Below, piece after piece: positions 27,358 through 36,400 of a DNA stretch of 64,000 nucleotides. Position 1 is the first letter of the stretch. Each line of letters opens with the position of its first letter. The position numbers were made by a program, and so were the translations under genes. The notes below the pieces were generated by a model. It worked only from the letters and a program-made list of their open reading frames with translations, was not told where the DNA came from and searched no databases. The DNA lies in contig JNWL01000013.1 of the NCBI GenBank assembly GCA_000716465.1, positions 1 through 64,000 of the forward strand, read 5' to 3'. Source of the DNA: Streptomyces bikiniensis (GTDB lineage Bacteria > Actinomycetota > Actinomycetes > Streptomycetales > Streptomycetaceae).

Positions 27358-28029
27358 ACGATCCGCGTCCTCCTGGTCGACGATCAGCCGCTGCTGCGCA
27401 CCGGCTTCCGGATGATTCTGGAGGCGGAGCAGGACATCGCGGTGGTGGGTGAGGCCGGGGACGGTCTCCAGGCGCAGGAGCAGGTGCGCGCCCTCCAGCC
27501 GGACGTGGTGCTCATGGACATCCGGATGCCGCGGATGGACGGGGTGGAGGCGACCCGGCAGATCACGGGTCCGGGGCGGGACGGTCCGGCGAAGGTGCTG
27601 GTCCTGACCACCTTCGACCTGGACGAGTACGTGGTGGAGGCGCTGCGGGCCGGTGCGAGCGGCTTCCTCCTGAAGGACGCTCCGGCGAACGAGCTGGTGC
27701 AGGCGATCCGGGTGGTGGCCGCGGGCGAGGCGATGCTGGCGCCGTCGATCACGCGCCGGCTGCTCGACAAGTACTCGGCGCACCTGCCGACGGGCGAGGA
27801 GCAGGTCCCGGACACGCTCGGTACCCTGACCGACCGCGAGGTGGAGGTGCTGAAGCTGGTGGCTCGGGGCCTGTCGAACGCGGAGATCGCCGCGGACCTG
27901 TTCGTCAGCGAGACGACGGTGAAGACGCACGTGGGGCACGTGCTGACGAAGCTGCGGCTGCGGGACCGGGTGCAGGCGGCGGTGTACGCGTACGAGAGCG
28001 GTCTGGTGCGGCCCGGCGGCAACCAGTAG
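27355..28029 (+). CDS. NarL/LuxR-type response regulator, orphan
   Basis: 224 residues: a receiver domain with the acidic pair 'VDDQ', phospho-acceptor Asp in 'VLMDIRMPRMDG' (about residue 54), Thr in 'VLTTFDLDEYV' and Lys in 'FLLKDAP'. A LuxR-type HTH follows ('LTDREVEVLKLVARGLSNAEIAADLFVSETTVKTHV'). The GTG at 27355 has AAGGAG upstream. No histidine kinase gene is adjacent on either side, so the partner must be elsewhere. It ends at a hairpin shared with the convergent transporter-lipoprotein genes. Confidence 0.93.
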   Translation: MTIRVLLVDDQPLLRTGFRMILEAEQDIAVVGEAGDGLQAQEQVRALQPDVVLMDIRMPRMDGVEATRQITGPGRDGPAKVLVLTTFDLDEYVVEALRAGASGFLLKDAPANELVQAIRVVAAGEAMLAPSITRRLLDKYSAHLPTGEEQVPDTLGTLTDREVEVLKLVARGLSNAEIAADLFVSETTVKTHVGHVLTKLRLRDRVQAAVYAYESGLVRPGGNQ

Positions 28030-28048
28030 CGGCGCGGACGGACGACGG

Positions 28049-28080
28049 GAGGGGCCCGGCGCACCCGCGCCGGGCCCCTC
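28049..28080. terminator. Bidirectional hairpin between response regulator and binding protein genes
   Basis: A perfect 14-bp stem (28049-28062 with 28067-28080) with a 4-nt loop between two convergent genes. Confidence 0.85.
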
Positions 28081-28105
28081 TCGTCGTGGGGGACACGTGT
28101 CTCCG

Positions 28106-29689
28106 TCAGCTCTTGCGGAGCTCCCAGAAGCGGAAGACGGTCGAGGCGTCGAGGGTCCATTCGAGGCCGGTGACGCCCGTGCGGGAGACGGCGTACTGCT
28201 TGCCCTGCCAGAGCGGCAGCATGGGCAGTTCCTCGGCGACGATGTCCTGGAGCCTGCCGTACTCGTCGGTGGTGGAGGCGCGGTCGGCCGCGGCGGCCGT
28301 CTTCGGGAGGAGGGCGCCGGTGATGGCGGCGTTCTCGTAGTGGTTGCCGAGGACGTTGTCCTCGCCGAAGAAGGGGGCGGTGAAGTTGTCGGGGTCGGGG
28401 TAGTCGGGGACCCAGCCCTTGACGTAGACGCCGTACTTGCCGGCCGCGACGTCCTTCTCGTACTGCTCGAAGGCGACGGACTTGACGTCGGCCTCGAAGA
28501 GGCCGCTGGCGTTGAGCTGGCCGGCGATGGCCTTGAGCTCCTGGTCGGTGGAGGGGCCGTAGCGGCTGGGGGTGGACCAGAGGGTGAGCTTCACCTTGTC
28601 GGTGACGCCGGCGGCGCGCAGGGCCTTCTTCGCCTTGGCCGTGTCGGGGGTGCCGTAGGTGTCGTAGAAGGCGGTGTTGTGGCCGGTGATGCCGGCCGGG
28701 ACGATCGAGTAGAGCGGGGTGGCGGTCGACTTGTAGACGTCCTCGACGAGCGCCTCGCGGTCGACGAGGTGGGCGATGGCCTGCCGGACGCCGAGCTTGC
28801 CGACGACCGGGTCCTTCATGTTGAAGACGAGGTGCTGGACCTCGGCGCTGCTGCCCTGGACGACCTCGATGCCCCGGTCGTCGGTGGTCTCGGAGGTCTC
28901 CAGGGTGGCGATGTCGTCGGCGGAGAGGCCCCGGTAGGCCACGTCGACCTGGTCGTCGGCGAGGGCCTTGGCGAGGGCGGCGCGGTCGCCGCGGTAGAGC
29001 TTGAGGGTGACCGACTCGCTCTTGCGCTCGGCCTCGCCGCGGTAGCCGGTGTTGCCGGAGAAGGTGGCCTCGGTGTCGCTGAGGGAGTCCAGCTTGTACG
29101 GGCCGGAGCCGATGGCCCTGCCGTCGGTGCGCAGCGCGTCGGCGGGGTACTCGCGGTGGTCGACGATGGAGCCGGCGCCGGAGGCGATCTTGCTGGGGAA
29201 GGTGGCGTCCGGGACCTTGAGGCGGAAGACGACGGTCTTCTCGTCGGGGGTCTCGATGGTGTCGATGCCGGCGAGCAGGGGCGCCGGGCCGTTCGGGTCG
29301 GCGATCTTGATGGCCCGCTCGAAGGAGTACTTGACGTCCTCCGAGGTCAGCTTGTTGCCGTTGGAGAAGGTGAGGCCGTCCCGCAGGGTGCAGGTGTAGA
29401 CCTTGCTGCCGGCGGAGAAGGCGCACTCGTCGGCGGCGTCGGGCTCGGGTTCGAGGCCGCCCTTGGGGAAGGTCAGGAGGGACTGGAAGACGTTGTTGAA
29501 CAGCAGCCAGGAGCCGGGGTCGTAGCCGGCCGCCGGATCGGTGGCAAGGATCTCGTCGGACATGCCGACGCGTATGCCGTCGCCGGAGCCGCCGGAGCCG
29601 CCGCCCTGTTCGGTGCCGCAGCCGCTGAGGAGGGCGGCGGACAGGCCGGCGGCGAGCGGGGCCGTCAGCCACTTGTTGTGTGCCTTCAC
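28106..29689 (-). CDS. ABC transporter substrate-binding lipoprotein, family 5 (second of a pair)
   Basis: 527 residues. The signal peptide ends in the lipobox 'LLSGC' (Cys about residue 24), then a Gly/Ser linker, then the large two-lobe fold of oligopeptide/dipeptide-binding proteins ('RDGLTFSNGNKLTSEDVKYSFERAI', 'GSGPYKL', 'PDYPDPDNFTAPFF'). It would bind peptides or similar solutes outside the membrane. The GTG at 29689 follows AAGAGG. It lies 65 bp after a paralogue. No permease or ATPase gene adjoins, so it must use a transporter encoded elsewhere or act as a receptor. Confidence 0.92.
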   Translation of the reverse strand: MKAHNKWLTAPLAAGLSAALLSGCGTEQGGGSGGSGDGIRVGMSDEILATDPAAGYDPGSWLLFNNVFQSLLTFPKGGLEPEPDAADECAFSAGSKVYTCTLRDGLTFSNGNKLTSEDVKYSFERAIKIADPNGPAPLLAGIDTIETPDEKTVVFRLKVPDATFPSKIASGAGSIVDHREYPADALRTDGRAIGSGPYKLDSLSDTEATFSGNTGYRGEAERKSESVTLKLYRGDRAALAKALADDQVDVAYRGLSADDIATLETSETTDDRGIEVVQGSSAEVQHLVFNMKDPVVGKLGVRQAIAHLVDREALVEDVYKSTATPLYSIVPAGITGHNTAFYDTYGTPDTAKAKKALRAAGVTDKVKLTLWSTPSRYGPSTDQELKAIAGQLNASGLFEADVKSVAFEQYEKDVAAGKYGVYVKGWVPDYPDPDNFTAPFFGEDNVLGNHYENAAITGALLPKTAAAADRASTTDEYGRLQDIVAEELPMLPLWQGKQYAVSRTGVTGLEWTLDASTVFRFWELRKS

Positions 29690-29717
29690 AGTCGTGCCTC
29701 TTGATCTCTTGCCATGA

Positions 29718-29741
29718 CCGGCCGCGCGGGCGCGCGGCCGG
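29718..29741 (-). promoter_or_regulatory. Intercistronic hairpin between the two binding-protein genes
   Basis: A perfect 10-bp stem, CCGGCCGCGC with GCGCGGCCGG, and a 4-nt loop. It may stabilise the upstream message or reduce read-through. Confidence 0.6.
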
Positions 29742-29754
29742 GACAACGAAGGGG

Positions 29755-31344
29755 TCAGGCGGTGCCGCGACCCAGTTCCCAGAGCAGCAGGTCGGAGGAG
29801 GTGTTGAGCGCGTACTCGACTCCGCTGAGGTCGTTGCGGGCGGCAACGTACTGCTTGCCCTGCCACAGGGGCAGGACGGGGACGTCCTCGGCGACGATCT
29901 TCTGGATCTGCGCGTAGACGGGGGCCGCGGCGGTGCGGTCGGCCTGGCGGCGCGAGCGCGGGATGAGCTGGTCGCGGACGACCTTGTTCACGTACGGGGT
30001 GTTGAGGAAGTTGTCGCTGTCCAGGAAGGGCGCGATGTAGTTGTCCGGGTCCGGGTAGTCGGGGAACCAGCCGAGACCGTAGACGGCGTAGTCGCCGCGC
30101 TTCTGGGCGGTGCGGAAGGTGGACCACTCGGTGCCCTTGACGGTGGCGTCGAAGAGCTCGCTGGCGTTGAGCTGCTTGCCGAGGGCTTCGAACTCCTGGG
30201 CGGTCTCGGCGCCGTAGTGGTCGGTGGTGTAGTTCAGGGTGATCTTGACCGGGGTCTTGATGCCGGCCTTCTTGAGGATCCGGGCGGCCCGGTCGGCGTC
30301 GGGCTCGCCGTACGCGTCGAAGAAGGGGGTGGCGTGGCCGGTGATGCTGGAGGGGATCAGCGAGTACAGCGGCTGGGCGGTGGGGCCGTAGACGAGGTTG
30401 ACCAGGGCGCCGCGGTCGACGACGGCGGCCATCGCCTGGCGCACGGCCTTCTGCTCGACGGAGGGGGCCTTGGTGTTGAAGCCGAGGTAGCGGATCTCCA
30501 GGCCGGGGACCTCGACCGTCTTGATGCCCTCCTTGGGCTTCTCGGCGAGGTCCTTGATCTGCTTCTGCGACAGGGAGCGGGCCATCATGTCGATGTCGTT
30601 GCTCTCCAGGGCCTTGCCCATGGCGGCCGAGTCGGCGAAGGGGCGCAGTTCGACCTTGTCGTTGCGCAGGGTGATGTCGCCCTTGTACTTCGGGTTCTTG
30701 GTGAAGACGAAGCGGTCGACCTTGTCGCCCTGGCGCTCGACCTTCATGGTGTACGGGCCCGAGCCGTCGACGTCGAAGCCGTCGCGGAGGCTGTCGCCGG
30801 CGTACTTGTCCTTGCTGAGGATGCCGGCGACCGGGGTGGAGAGCTTGTACGGGAAGGTGGCGTCGGGGGTCTTGAGGTGGAAGACGATCCCGTCGGCGCC
30901 CTGGGTCTCGACGGTGTCGACGTTCGAGAGGAGGGCGGCCGTTCCGTTGTCCGACTTGATCTTCAGGACGCGCTCGATGGAGTACTTGACGTCCTCGGCG
31001 GTGATGGGGGTGCCGTCGGAGAAGGTGAGGCCGGGGCGGAGGGTGCAGCGGTAGCTCTCGCTGGCCTTGTCGGAGAAGCCGCAGCTCTCGGCCGCCTCGG
31101 GGACGGGCTCGCCGCCTTCGCGGGGCACGTGCAGCAGGGTCTGGACGGTCTGCCGCAGGATGTTCCAGGCGCCGGTGTCGTAGGCGTAGGCCGGGTCGAG
31201 CGGGGCGGGGGCGTCCTCGGTGGCGATGAACTGGTCCGTGGTGCCGACCACGATGGCCCGGTCGCCCTCGGATCCGCCGCAGGCGGCGAGAAGGGGGGCG
31301 AGCAGGCCGGCCACGGCCGGGAGCACCAGGGTCTTGCGGTTCAT
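29755..31344 (-). CDS. ABC transporter substrate-binding lipoprotein, family 5 (first of a pair)
   Basis: 529 residues, paralogous along its length to the gene downstream ('RPGLTFSDGTPITAEDVKYSIERVL', 'GSGPYTM', 'PDYPDPDNYIAPFL', 'PLWQGKQYVAARN'). The lipobox is 'LLAAC' with Cys near residue 22. The ATG at 31344 has GAGGAGA upstream; the in-frame ATG six codons earlier has none. As first gene of the pair it follows a 440-bp gene-free region. Tandem duplication of a binding protein without permease or ATPase genes is unusual. Confidence 0.92.
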   Translation of the reverse strand: MNRKTLVLPAVAGLLAPLLAACGGSEGDRAIVVGTTDQFIATEDAPAPLDPAYAYDTGAWNILRQTVQTLLHVPREGGEPVPEAAESCGFSDKASESYRCTLRPGLTFSDGTPITAEDVKYSIERVLKIKSDNGTAALLSNVDTVETQGADGIVFHLKTPDATFPYKLSTPVAGILSKDKYAGDSLRDGFDVDGSGPYTMKVERQGDKVDRFVFTKNPKYKGDITLRNDKVELRPFADSAAMGKALESNDIDMMARSLSQKQIKDLAEKPKEGIKTVEVPGLEIRYLGFNTKAPSVEQKAVRQAMAAVVDRGALVNLVYGPTAQPLYSLIPSSITGHATPFFDAYGEPDADRAARILKKAGIKTPVKITLNYTTDHYGAETAQEFEALGKQLNASELFDATVKGTEWSTFRTAQKRGDYAVYGLGWFPDYPDPDNYIAPFLDSDNFLNTPYVNKVVRDQLIPRSRRQADRTAAAPVYAQIQKIVAEDVPVLPLWQGKQYVAARNDLSGVEYALNTSSDLLLWELGRGTA

Positions 31345-31787
31345 CAGGGACGATCTCCTCATCCGGCACTGGGTTGCAGCGTTCAGTGACACTCCGCCGC
31401 CTGCCGCCCGGTCGGGGCGGGAGCGATCGGGCCGGGTGTTGCGATCGGTCCTGTGTTCACGGCGACTTGGGTGTGCGCCGGTGCACGCGGTTATGCGGCG
31501 AAGTACTCGCGAAAGATTAGTGGGCCGCGCCCCTATTGCCGGACCACGGCCCGGGGGCGGGGGTAATCGCACAGTGATCATGAATGCGCGCGGTTCGATA
31601 GTCATGCGTCGGACGATGCGGACGGGCGCGAGCGAATCGGGGCACATGGGGGCGTCGAAAGCACGCATTCCGGGCCTTGGACGAGGACGGGCCACCCGCC
31701 GTCCGGCACTCTGAGTGACCAAGGTCACGCGGGGTTCTTTTCGGCAAATGACCTGATCGTTTTCCCGGGGGAAAGCTCAGTGAAAGC
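31345..31787. other. 443-bp gene-free region upstream of the binding-protein pair
   Basis: No convincing coding sequence is seen: the open frames here have no ribosome site and code for Arg/Pro/Gly-rich shadow sequence. The region has comparatively AT-richer patches (around 31510-31520 and 31730-31765), a dyad at 31715-31728, and probably the promoter for the leftward lipoprotein genes, which I could not place with confidence. Confidence 0.6.
31715..31728. promoter_or_regulatory. Crp-like palindrome GTGACC-AA-GGTCAC
   Basis: A perfect 6-bp dyad that fits the GTG-N6-GNCAC consensus I recall for Streptomyces Crp. It lies about 370 bp upstream of the binding-protein start codon and 60 bp past the HAD stop codon, so its target is unclear. 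Confidence 0.4.
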
Positions 31788-31792
31788 TCAGA
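31771..31792. repeat. 11-bp direct repeat including the HAD stop codon
   Basis: GAAAGCTCAGT and GAAAGCTCAGA. On the minus strand both copies contain TGAGCTTTC; the upstream one supplies the real stop codon. Confidence 0.7.
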
Positions 31793-32486
31793 TTCCCGTG
31801 ATCAACGTGCGGAGAAAGGGCACGTCGACCTCTTCGAGCGAGCGCACGACGACCCGGCCCGGGGAGGGCGCGATCGGGGCGACGGAGGGCACGGCGACGA
31901 CCCGGCAGCCGGCCGCCTCCGCCGCCGCGACACCGGTCGCGGTGTCCTCGACGACGGCGCAGAGCGCGGGGTCGGCCCCGACGCCCCGGGCGGCCGCGAG
32001 GTACGGCTCGGGGTGCGGCTTGGTCCGTACGACCTCGTCGCCCGCGACGGTGAGGGAGAAGCGGTCGTGGCCGAGCGAGGCGAGGACCCGGTCGATGATC
32101 CGGCGGTGCGAGGCGGAGACCAGGGCGGTGGGGATGGAGTGCCGGGCCAGCTCGGCGAGGAGCCGTTCGGCGCCGGGCATGAGCGGGACGCCCCGCTCGA
32201 TGCGCCGCTCGAACTTCTCGTTGAGGAGGACGGTCAGCTCGGGGAGCGTGATGTCGGCGCCGGTGGCCTCGATGAGGTAGCCGGCGCTGCGGGTCATCGG
32301 CCCGCCGACCACCACGTCCCGCCAGGCCTCGTCGAGCCGGTGCCCGAGGTCGGCGAAGGCCTCGACCTCCGCGTCCCACCAGAAGCCCTCCGTGTCCACG
32401 AGGGTCCCGTCCATGTCGAGGAAGACCGCCTGCAGGGCGGAGCTGCCGTTCGCACGGAACAGGGACGCGGGAACCGTACTGGTCAT
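31788..32486 (-). CDS. HAD-superfamily phosphatase
   Basis: 232 residues. The phosphoaspartate motif is 'FLDMDGTLVDTEG', the cap domain spans about residues 35-95, motif II is 'ALVSAS', and 'VVRTKPHPEPYL' carries the motif III Lys, followed by 'VVEDTATGVAAAEAAG' motif IV. It is of the beta-phosphoglucomutase/DOG phosphatase class; the substrate is not predictable. The ATG at 32486 has GGAGGTG about 8 nt upstream. It lies downstream of metH behind a hairpin, so is probably transcribed separately. Confidence 0.92.
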   Translation of the reverse strand: MTSTVPASLFRANGSSALQAVFLDMDGTLVDTEGFWWDAEVEAFADLGHRLDEAWRDVVVGGPMTRSAGYLIEATGADITLPELTVLLNEKFERRIERGVPLMPGAERLLAELARHSIPTALVSASHRRIIDRVLASLGHDRFSLTVAGDEVVRTKPHPEPYLAAARGVGADPALCAVVEDTATGVAAAEAAGCRVVAVPSVAPIAPSPGRVVVRSLEEVDVPFLRTLITGI

Positions 32487-32513
32487 CCGGCACACCTCCA
32501 TGAAGGGACGAGA

Positions 32514-32551
32514 AGGCCGGTCTTCCTCCCGTGCGGGAGGAGGACCGGCCT
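32514..32551 (-). terminator. Hairpin terminator after metH
   Basis: An 18-bp stem with one mismatch (32514-32531 with 32534-32551), about 80 bp past the metH stop codon. Confidence 0.75.
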
Positions 32552-32632
32552 GCTGGACGGACAAGTGTACGTCCCGATCAGTGGAAACGCGTCCCTTTAC
32601 GCGTCGGCGGCTTACGGGAGGTCAGCGATCCG

Positions 32633-35600
32633 TCACCGCGCGTTGAAGTACTTCGCCTCCGGGTGGTGGAGGACGATGGCGTCGGTGGACTGCTCGGGGT
32701 GGAGCTGGAACTCCTCCGAGAGGTGCACGCCGATCCGCTCCGGCCGCAGCAGGTCCGCGATCTTCGCGCGGTCCTCCAGGTCGGGGCAGGCGCCGTACCC
32801 GAGGGAGAAGCGGGCGCCGCGGTACTTGAGCGCGAACATGTCCTCGACATCGGCCGGGTCCTCGCCGGCGAAGCCGAGCTCGGCGCGGACGCGGGCGTGC
32901 CAGTACTCGGCGAGGGCCTCGGCGAGCTGCACGGAGAGGCCGTGGAGTTCGAGGTAGTCGCGGTAGGAGTCGGACTCGAAGAGCTTGGCGGTGGCCTCGC
33001 CGATCCTCGAACCGACGGTGACGACCTGGAGGCCGACGACGTCGGTCTCGCCGGACTCCTCCGGGCGGAAGAAGTCCGCGAGGCAGAGGCGGCGGCCGCG
33101 GCGCTGGCGCGGGAAGGAGAAGCGGGTCCGCTCGTTGCCGGCCTCGTCCAGGAGGATCAGGTCGTCGCCCTTGGAGACGCAGGGGAAGTAGCCGTGCACG
33201 ACGGCCGCCTCCAGGAGGTTCTCGGTGTGCAGGCGCTCCAGCCAGCCGCGCAGCCGGGGCCGGCCCTCGGTCTCCACCAGTTCCTCGTACGCCGGTCCGT
33301 CGCCGGCCCGGTTCTGCTTCAGGCCCCACTGGCCCTTGAACAGGGCGCCCTCGTCGAGCCAGGAGGCGTACTCCTTCAGCGGGATGCCCTTGACGACGCG
33401 GGTGCCCCAGAACGGCGGGGTCGGGACCGGGTTGTCGACGGCGACGTCGGAGCGGCCGCCGGGCTCCGGCTCCTCGACCTGGAGGGCTGCCGCGTCCCGC
33501 TTGGGCACGCGGCGCTGCTTGAGCTCGGGCAGGGCCGCGCCGGGCACGCCGCGCTTGATGCCGATGAGGGCGTCCATGAGGCGCAGGCCCTCGAAGGCGT
33601 CGCGGGCGTAGCGGACCTCGCCCTGGTAGATCTCGTGGAGGTCCTGCTCGACGTAGGCGCGGGTCAGGGCGGCGCCGCCGAGGATCACGGGGTACTTGGC
33701 GGCCAGCTCGCGCTGGTTGAGCTCCTCCAGGTTCTCCTTCATGATCACGGTGGACTTCACCAGGAGGCCGGACATGCCGATGACGTCGGCGTTGTGCTCC
33801 TCGGCGGCCTCCAGGATCGCGGAGACCGGCTGCTTGATGCCGATGTTGACGACGTTGTAGCCGTTGTTGGACAGGATGATGTCCACGAGGTTCTTGCCGA
33901 TGTCGTGGACGTCGCCGCGGACGGTGGCGAGGACGATGGTGCCCTTGCCCTCGGCGTCGGACTTCTCCATGTGCGGTTCGAGGTAGGCGACGGCCGTCTT
34001 CATGACCTCGGCGGACTGGAGCACGAACGGCAGCTGCATCTGACCGGAGCCGAACAGCTCGCCGACGACCTTCATGCCGTCGAGCAGGATCTCGTTGACG
34101 ATGTCCAGGGCGGACGTGGTGGTCAGGGCGTCGTCGAGGTCGGCCTCCAGGCCGTTCTTCTCGCCGTCGACGATCCGCCGCTTCAGGCGCTCCTCCAGCG
34201 GCAGGGCGGCCAGCTCCTCGGCCTTGCCGGCCTTGAGGGACTTGGTGGTGGCGCCCTCGAACAGCGCCATCAGCTTCTGCAGCGGGTCGTAGCCCTCCGC
34301 GCGCCGGTCGTAGATCAGGTCCAGGGCGGTGGTGACCTGCTCCTCGTCGAAGCGGGCGATGGGCAGGATCTTCGAGGCGTGCACGATCGCCGAGTCCAGG
34401 CCGGCCTTCACGCACTCGTCCAGGAAGACCGAGTTGAGCAGGATGCGGGCGGCCGGGTTGAGGCCGAAGGAGATGTTCGACAGGCCCAGGGTGGTCTGCA
34501 CCTCGGGGTGGCGGCGCTTGAGTTCGCGGATCGCCTCGATGGTGGCGATGCCGTCCTTGCGGGACTCCTCCTGCCCGGTGCAGATGGTGAAGGTCAGGGT
34601 GTCGATGAGGATGTCCGACTCCTGGATCCCCCAGTTGCCGGTCAGGTCCTCGATCAGGCGCTCGGCGATCGCGACCTTGTGCTCGGCGGTGCGGGCCTGG
34701 CCCTCCTCGTCGATGGTCAGCGCGATGAGAGCGGCGCCGTGCTCCTGGGCCAGCCGGGTGACCTTGGCGAAGCGGGACTCGGGTCCGTCGCCGTCCTCGT
34801 AGTTCACCGAGTTGATGACGGCCCGGCCGCCGAGCTTCTCCAGGCCGGCCCGGATGACCTCCACCTCGGTGGAGTCGAGGACGATCGGGAGGGTGGAGGC
34901 GGTGGCGAACCGCCCGGCCAGCTCCTCCATGTCCGCCACGCCGTCGCGGCCGACGTAGTCCACGCAGAGGTCGAGCATGTGCGCGCCCTCGCGGATCTGG
35001 TCGCGGGCCATCTCGACGCAGTCGTCCCAGCGGGCCTCCAGCATGGCCTCGCGGAACTTCTTGGAGCCGTTGGCGTTGGTGCGCTCGCCGATCGCCATGT
35101 ACGAGGTGTCCTGGCGGAACGGCACGGTCTGGTAGAGCGAGGCGGCGCCGGGCTCGGGCCGGGGGGAGCGCTCGGGGGGCGTGAGGTCCCGGACCCGCTC
35201 GACGACCTGCCGCAGGTGCTCGGGCGTGGAGCCGCAGCAGCCGCCGACCAGCGACAGGCCGTAGTCGCGCACGAAGTGCTCCTGCGCGTCGGCCATCTCG
35301 GACGGGGTCAGCGGGAAGTACGCGCCGTCCTTGGTCAGCACCGGCAGGCCCGCGTTCGGCATGCACATGAGCGGCGTGCGCGAGTGCCGGGCGAGGTAGC
35401 GCAGGTGCTCGTTCATCTCGGCCGGGCCCGTCGAGCAGTTCAGGCCGATCAGGTCGATGCCGAGCGGCTCCAGGGCGGTCAGGGCCGCGCCGATCTCCGA
35501 GCCGAGCAGCATGACGCCGGTGGTCTCGAAGGCGAGCGAGCAGATCAGGGGCACGTCCACGCCCAGGGCGTCCATGGCGCGCCGCGCGCCGACCAGGCTC

Positions 35601-36157
35601 GACTTGGTCTGCAGGAGGTCCTGGGTGGTCTCCACGATCAGGGCGTCGGCGCCGCCGGCGAGCAGGCCCTCGGCGTTCCGCTGGTAGCCGTCGCGGAGCA
35701 CGTCGTACGTGATGTGGCCGAGCGACGGCAGCTTGGTGCCCGGGCCGATGGAGCCCAGGACCCAGCGCTGGCGGCCGTCCCCCGCGGTGAACTCGTCGGC
35801 GATCCCGCGGGCGATCCGGGCGCCCGCCTCGGAGTGCTCGAAGATCCGGTCCGCGATGTCGTACTCGCTCGCGGCCGAGTGGTTGGAGCCGAAGGTGTTC
35901 GTCTCGACGCAGTCGACGCCGGCCTCGAAGTACTCCCGGTGCACCGAGCCGACGATGTCGGGCCGGGTGACGTTCAGGATCTCGTTGCAGCCTTCGAGGT
36001 CCTGGAAGTCCTCCAGGGTGGGGTCCTGGGCCTGGAGCATGGTTCCCATGGCTCCGTCGGCGACGACCACCCGGGTCGCGAGTGCCTCGCGGAGGGCGGC
36101 GACGCGGTTCCGGCTGTCTCCGGAGACGGCGGCGGAAGGGGACGGCAACGAGGCCAT
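32633..36157 (-). CDS. metH: Cobalamin-dependent methionine synthase MetH
   Basis: 1174 residues with all four modules: homocysteine domain ('VVADGAMGTMLQ', Zn cysteines in 'GLNCSTG' and 'VGGCCGSTP'), pterin domain ('GERTNANGSKKFREAM', 'DLCVDYVGRDG'), B12 domain with the lower-ligand His in 'GDVHDIGKNLVDIIL', and the SAM-dependent reactivation domain ('RFSLGYGACPDLEDR'). It transfers a methyl group from methyl-tetrahydrofolate to homocysteine. The ATG at 36157 has AGGGAGA. No B12 or SAM riboswitch features were seen in the 240 bp upstream. Divergent from gylR. Confidence 0.97.
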   Translation of the reverse strand: MASLPSPSAAVSGDSRNRVAALREALATRVVVADGAMGTMLQAQDPTLEDFQDLEGCNEILNVTRPDIVGSVHREYFEAGVDCVETNTFGSNHSAASEYDIADRIFEHSEAGARIARGIADEFTAGDGRQRWVLGSIGPGTKLPSLGHITYDVLRDGYQRNAEGLLAGGADALIVETTQDLLQTKSSLVGARRAMDALGVDVPLICSLAFETTGVMLLGSEIGAALTALEPLGIDLIGLNCSTGPAEMNEHLRYLARHSRTPLMCMPNAGLPVLTKDGAYFPLTPSEMADAQEHFVRDYGLSLVGGCCGSTPEHLRQVVERVRDLTPPERSPRPEPGAASLYQTVPFRQDTSYMAIGERTNANGSKKFREAMLEARWDDCVEMARDQIREGAHMLDLCVDYVGRDGVADMEELAGRFATASTLPIVLDSTEVEVIRAGLEKLGGRAVINSVNYEDGDGPESRFAKVTRLAQEHGAALIALTIDEEGQARTAEHKVAIAERLIEDLTGNWGIQESDILIDTLTFTICTGQEESRKDGIATIEAIRELKRRHPEVQTTLGLSNISFGLNPAARILLNSVFLDECVKAGLDSAIVHASKILPIARFDEEQVTTALDLIYDRRAEGYDPLQKLMALFEGATTKSLKAGKAEELAALPLEERLKRRIVDGEKNGLEADLDDALTTTSALDIVNEILLDGMKVVGELFGSGQMQLPFVLQSAEVMKTAVAYLEPHMEKSDAEGKGTIVLATVRGDVHDIGKNLVDIILSNNGYNVVNIGIKQPVSAILEAAEEHNADVIGMSGLLVKSTVIMKENLEELNQRELAAKYPVILGGAALTRAYVEQDLHEIYQGEVRYARDAFEGLRLMDALIGIKRGVPGAALPELKQRRVPKRDAAALQVEEPEPGGRSDVAVDNPVPTPPFWGTRVVKGIPLKEYASWLDEGALFKGQWGLKQNRAGDGPAYEELVETEGRPRLRGWLERLHTENLLEAAVVHGYFPCVSKGDDLILLDEAGNERTRFSFPRQRRGRRLCLADFFRPEESGETDVVGLQVVTVGSRIGEATAKLFESDSYRDYLELHGLSVQLAEALAEYWHARVRAELGFAGEDPADVEDMFALKYRGARFSLGYGACPDLEDRAKIADLLRPERIGVHLSEEFQLHPEQSTDAIVLHHPEAKYFNAR

Positions 36158-36360
36158 GGGCGATCTCCCTGGGATGCGACGGCTGTCGGCTTTGCACGCT
36201 CGGTGGAGGGTGCACGGAGCCAGCGTAACCGCGCTCGGGCCGGGGTGGACACGGCGTCCCACGGGCCGGACGGCATCCTGTGTCCGGGGACTCCCGGTCC
36301 TGCCCCTCCTTGACCGACACTGTGGAATGTGACGCGAGGTCGGCATCGACCGATAGTGTT

Positions 36361-36375
36361 CAGCATTGTCGAACA
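36361..36375 (+). promoter_or_regulatory. Candidate GylR operator upstream of gylR
   Basis: CAGCATTGTCGAACA, 25 bp before the gylR start codon. It matches the copy at 37315-37329 at 13 of 15 positions. A further dyad GGTCG-GCAT-CGACC lies just upstream, near 36338-36351. Confidence 0.65.
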
Positions 36376-36400
36376 GCGTGAGAGGGATAGGGGCCGGGCG

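Noticed and set aside
31345..31714. Small plus-strand gene in the region before the lipoprotein pair
   Set aside because: The frame begins inside the lipoprotein gene, lacks a ribosome site and codes for Arg-rich sequence without any motif.
32531..36313. A 1260-codon open frame on the plus strand
   Set aside because: Antisense shadow of metH; no domain and no ribosome site.
36158..36400. Cobalamin or SAM riboswitch upstream of metH
   Set aside because: I looked for B12-box-like and SAM-aptamer-like elements on the minus strand and saw none. A covariance-model search (Rfam) would settle it.
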